From Reticulitermes speratus (lineage: Eukaryota; Arthropoda; Insecta; Blattodea; Rhinotermitidae), in contig JAJKFL010000014.1 in NCBI GenBank assembly GCA_021186555.1, positions 21,769,033 through 21,833,032 on the forward strand: DNA of 64,000 nucleotides, given 5' to 3'. The position numbers and the translations under genes were made by a program. The notes beneath the pieces were generated by a model, which made no database searches, was not told the origin of the DNA, and saw only the letters and a program-made list of their open reading frames with translations. Shown here in pieces: positions 62,166 to 64,000 of the stretch; within the stretch, counting starts at the first letter, position 1, and each line of letters starts with the position of its first letter.

Positions 62166-62465
62166 CGATATATAAAATTTTTGAAAAGACCAACGAATGC
62201 ACTTGAGTGTACGAATGTAAGTTTAGTATATAGTAACCACCGACATGTTTCGGACATTCATGTGGCCATCTTCAGGATGGCAAGAACATGAATACAGCCA
62301 CAATTATAATATGTCGGAATCAATCGTTCTTGCCAGCCTGAAGATGTCCACATAAGTGGCCGCAACATGTCGGTGGTTACTGTACGTTCACACACTGAAG
62401 TGCATTTGTTGGTCTTCTTAAAACTGTTATATATGTGATCAATGCACGGAACATGGAACATGTGA
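62166..62465 (-). mobile_element. Inverted-repeat element with hammerhead-like core (62.2 kb)
   Basis: The direct repeat AGTCTGAAC flanks it at 62157-62165 and 62466-62474. The leader motif, seen inverted as AATGCACGGAAC, lies outside the right arm near 62442. The left arm on the minus strand gives CCATC (62276-62280), CTGAAGA (62269-62275), T, a stem II GG..ACAT-GA-ATGT-CC, GAAAC (62247-62251), self-complementary ACATGT, C, and GGTGG. GGTGG pairs over five bases with CCATC. The right arm repeats this with GCAAC in place of GAAAC, so it is probably inactive. Confidence 0.75.
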
Positions 62466-62474
62466 AGTCTGAAC

Positions 62475-64000
62475 TCAATTGTAACATACATTCTCTGAAC
62501 TGCATATGCTTCGTCGTAGGTGTACAAATTCTTAGCAACTTCGATACTCTTACTCACGTTTTGTATAGCAAAACCACTTATCTGAAAAAGGTTTTATGGA
62601 ATTTTACTATAGATAACTTCCGGCAGAACCAAACATTCGGAGTGTCATTAATGTGCGTTGCTGTGTGAAGTTAGCGATTCAAGTCTGTCCGTGTTTGTAA
62701 TGACCTGTACCTTTTATTTATTCCTCTGGATTTAAATTATCAGCCAAGCACCATGACTTTTGGAGTCTCCCGGGTTACTGTTCCTTTCTGGTCAACTGCC
62801 TGCACTGACGACTCACTTTGTATAATATAGGCCTACTGCGAGCCTTAACACTGCTCGTACAGCAAAACGTTCTGTCCAAACATGGCGCATAAAATTTTGG
62901 AAGGGTCATATTGCTAGAACGGGATGTATTTGGTACCTTGGCGAACTGCCACCCATCTGCCGCACCTTTCGCGGCCAAGGTTTATTGATCTGTAAATTAT
63001 GCTGCTCATATTCAAGCCTGCCGAGCTTTTGAAAATCTCCCTCCTCGGTAATGAATATTGACGTCGATATTAAATTATGTGTCACTAGCGAGAATGTATT
63101 AGATCAGTGCGATTTTTAGCTAGATCATGTAAATAATTATAAAGAAACCCATAGACCCAAATAGCAAATTTTCCGTAAGATTGATCATGAGTAGTACTAG
63201 AAACGTCGACAGGTTTAGACACATAAACATAGCCTAATTTGGAAGGCGTTTGTGCTTTTGCTTAGCAACGTATACGAAGAATCCAGAGACTTACATAGTT
63301 TTAAAAAGTACTATATGAACTTGTTACTTGCCCAGTAGGTCTAAACAGCCTTACTCAGAAGTGCATATTTTCACTGTTTATAATTCATGTACTTATCTTC
63401 CTTCTGTTCAAGTTTATTTTAAACTTTGTGAAGACTTTTATTCTGCTGAAGTTAGGAGCTTATTGGTACTGACTATTAAGCTACTGCTGCAACACAGAAC
63501 AGAAGTTTACGGTAGCGTTGTAATCTGCCCGGTAGTAAAGCATAAGGCGGCAATTTAAGGTACTTTATATTCAGTTAATAAAAGCAAAGCAGTACCTGTC
63601 CGAACTCATATGGTGTAAGATTTTCAAGGTTAAGTATACCTAAGATCAGTGTTGCTAATTTTCCACCATGAACAGTAGCATTTGTATCACTGTTGCTGTG
63701 ATTTTCTTCCGAGAACGGATATCTGTTACACTGTATAACTGTTTATAGAAATCAGACAACCGCTAAATTCAGTAAAATGTCAGCTATATTGGCTAGTATT
63801 GGCCGTCATGGAGTTTGCTTGGAAAGGAATATAATTAAAGGATACGTTTGAGGACTTTTTTGCTTTTCGTTTTTTCTTGTGCTAGGTTGAGGCCTCAGAA
63901 AACTAGGCATAAAATTCATAATTTTGTACTTTAATCTTTAAATCGAGTATTTATCCAGAAGGAAAGAAGAGAGAACATTCTCAACAGAAGGATAACAAAA
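62475..64000. other. Right edge of window, no gene seen
   Basis: AT-rich with short chance ORFs. No promoter, splice or family evidence. Confidence 0.4.

Overview
The window looks like insect nuclear DNA: AT-rich, very gene-poor, with long repeat-filled introns and intergenic DNA. A large-genome polyneopteran insect such as a cockroach or termite is my inference; nothing in the window fixes the species. The only genes I can support are two multi-exon cuticular-protein genes of the CPR family (Rebers-Riddiford chitin-binding domain, Pfam Chitin_bind_4) of pro-resilin-like type. Both lie on the minus strand in tandem and share one exon plan: a 15-base first coding exon of five codons, a second exon carrying the rest of the signal peptide and a Gly/Ser/Tyr-rich segment, and a third exon carrying the chitin-binding domain and tail. 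All introns are phase 0.

Layout: 0-12 kb is repeat relics (a Tigger-like MITE, LINE scraps, an inverted-repeat element at 2.2 kb, a hAT-like MITE at 6.5 kb and a decayed non-LTR reverse transcriptase at 10.4-11.4 kb). Gene 1 runs from its promoter near 16.03 kb down to 11.87 kb. From 16.8 to 31 kb there is no gene, only inverted-repeat elements, SINEs and microsatellites. Gene 2 runs from a promoter near 39.98 kb down to about 30.84 kb, with a SINE close to an intron 2 splice site. From 40 to 64 kb I see only transposable elements (SINEs of three families, MITEs, two further inverted-repeat elements), minisatellites and unassigned AT-rich DNA.

The most notable signal is a family of short inverted-repeat elements (clear copies at 2.2, 12.9, 16.8, 30.2, 41.8 and 62.2 kb, plus decayed single arms). 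The arms carry a hammerhead-ribozyme-like core: CUGANGA, a stem II, GAAA, a self-complementary loopless stem III such as ACAUGU or ACACGUGU, then a GUC or GUA cleavage triplet and a closing stem I. Five copies are flanked by 9-13 base target-site duplications. Four share an asymmetric leader containing CCGTGCAT outside one arm, and a fifth has a similar leader. This architecture fits non-autonomous Penelope-like retroelements with inverted terminal repeats, but the window contains no Penelope reverse transcriptase, so the assignment is an inference.
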